DNA of 6,597 nt, from contig JBCDGJ010000237.1 in the NCBI GenBank assembly GCA_038757945.1, positions 1 through 6,597 on the forward strand. Reading direction: 5' to 3'. The translations under genes and the position numbers were made by a program. The stretch is from CALHVX01 sp038757945 (GTDB lineage: Bacteria > Pseudomonadota > Gammaproteobacteria > Pseudomonadales > Azotimanducaceae). The notes beneath the pieces are model-generated. The model worked only from the letters and a program-made list of their open reading frames with translations, ran no database searches and had not been told where the DNA came from. Position 1 is the first letter of the stretch, and each line of letters begins with the position of its first letter. Shown here piece after piece: positions 6,084 through 6,597 of the stretch.

Positions 6084-6597
6084 TCACGGCGGTTCGTCTC
6101 CGGAACCGCCGTCCAGCGCGAAAGGCGCCATCCGTTCCAACGGGCTGACCACGGCATTCCCCCCACGCCCGAGCAGATGGGTATAGATCTGCGTCGTACG
6201 CACATCCGCATGACCCAGTTGCTCCTGCACCGTCCGAATGTCAGCGCCCGACGCAAGCAGGTGCGTGGCAAAGCAATGCCGGAAGGTATGGCAGCTCGCC
6301 TTCTTCGCGATGCCCGCCTTGCGCACCGCTGAGCGCACTGCCCGCTGCACCGTATTCTCGTGGTAGTGATGGCGCCGCATGACCGGGGGTGACTCACGCG
6401 GATCCTCAGCCAACCGAGGCGCCGGAAAACACCAGTGCCAGGCCCAGTCCCGCGGCGCCGATGGATACTTGCGCGCCAGAGCACCCGGCACGTAGACACC
6501 GGCGACACCGGCAGCGCGATCTCGCTCGTAGACGGTACGCACAGTCGCCAGATGACCTTGCAGCGGCCGTTCGAGCGTCCGCGCAAGCGTCACCACC
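6084..6597 (-). CDS. intI: Integron integrase IntI, N-terminal half off the window
   Basis: This is a tyrosine recombinase that captures and shuffles gene cassettes by recombining attC with attI. 170 codons of the C-terminal catalytic domain are visible. Counting from the codon at 6596, the catalytic residues seen are His103 and Arg106 (HTFRH), His129 (QLGH) and the nucleophile Tyr138 (IYTH, codon 6183-6185). Their spacing equals that of IntI1 H277, R280, H303 and Y312 as I remember them. The integron-specific extra segment is present: ALARKYPSAPRDWAWHWCF (39-57), then DPRES and MRRHHYHE. This separates it from XerC/XerD and phage integrases. The C-terminal GG-x(4)-SPLE resembles GVRSPLD of other IntI proteins. 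About 170 residues, including the first catalytic arginine, lie beyond the right edge. No frameshift or stop breaks the visible part. It is convergent with the PEP-CTERM gene; attI and cassettes are expected off the right edge. Confidence 0.95.
   Translation of the reverse strand, partial: VVTLARTLERPLQGHLATVRTVYERDRAAGVAGVYVPGALARKYPSAPRDWAWHWCFPAPRLAEDPRESPPVMRRHHYHENTVQRAVRSAVRKAGIAKKASCHTFRHCFATHLLASGADIRTVQEQLGHADVRTTQIYTHLLGRGGNAVVSPLERMAPFALDGGSGDEPP

Overview
The window looks like chromosomal DNA from a GC-rich (roughly 60-65% by eye) gammaproteobacterium. It carries a classical fused ArgA (amino-acid-kinase plus GNAT domains, about 440 residues), a three-cysteine IlvD, a PEP-CTERM surface protein and a chromosomal-type integron integrase. 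I cannot name a genus. PEP-CTERM proteins and chromosomal integrons together are typical of free-living aquatic or sediment lineages, but that is an inference.

Layout. Positions 1-1627 (minus strand) hold most of a GspE/PilB-type assembly ATPase whose C-terminus lies off the left edge. A 284-base divergent intergenic region follows (1628-1911), with short direct repeats on the ATPase side and a -10-like hexamer just before argA. argA (1912-3234) and ilvD (3231-4904) overlap by 4 bases (ATGA) on the plus strand, so the first step of arginine synthesis and the dehydratase of valine/leucine/isoleucine synthesis are probably translationally coupled. A hairpin after ilvD may end that transcript. 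A 303-base intergenic region (4905-5207) then leads to a secreted PEP-CTERM protein (5208-5957). This protein has a CC-A-G motif and an unusual 27-residue extension after its C-terminal basic cluster. Between it and the next gene lie a 14-base tandem repeat and a possible hairpin. From 6084 to the right edge, on the minus strand, is the C-terminal half of an integron integrase (intI) with three of the catalytic residues visible and the integron-specific extra segment intact.

How it fits together. The left three genes are housekeeping or assembly functions. The right end is the edge of a mobile-cassette platform. Since intI reads leftward and integrons normally carry attI and cassettes on the 5' side of intI, the cassette array should start just beyond the right edge. 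An integrase facing the 3' end of ilvD recalls the known ilvD-linked chromosomal integrons of Xanthomonas. Here a PEP-CTERM gene sits between the two, which makes the ilvD-intI interval the most interesting part of the window.
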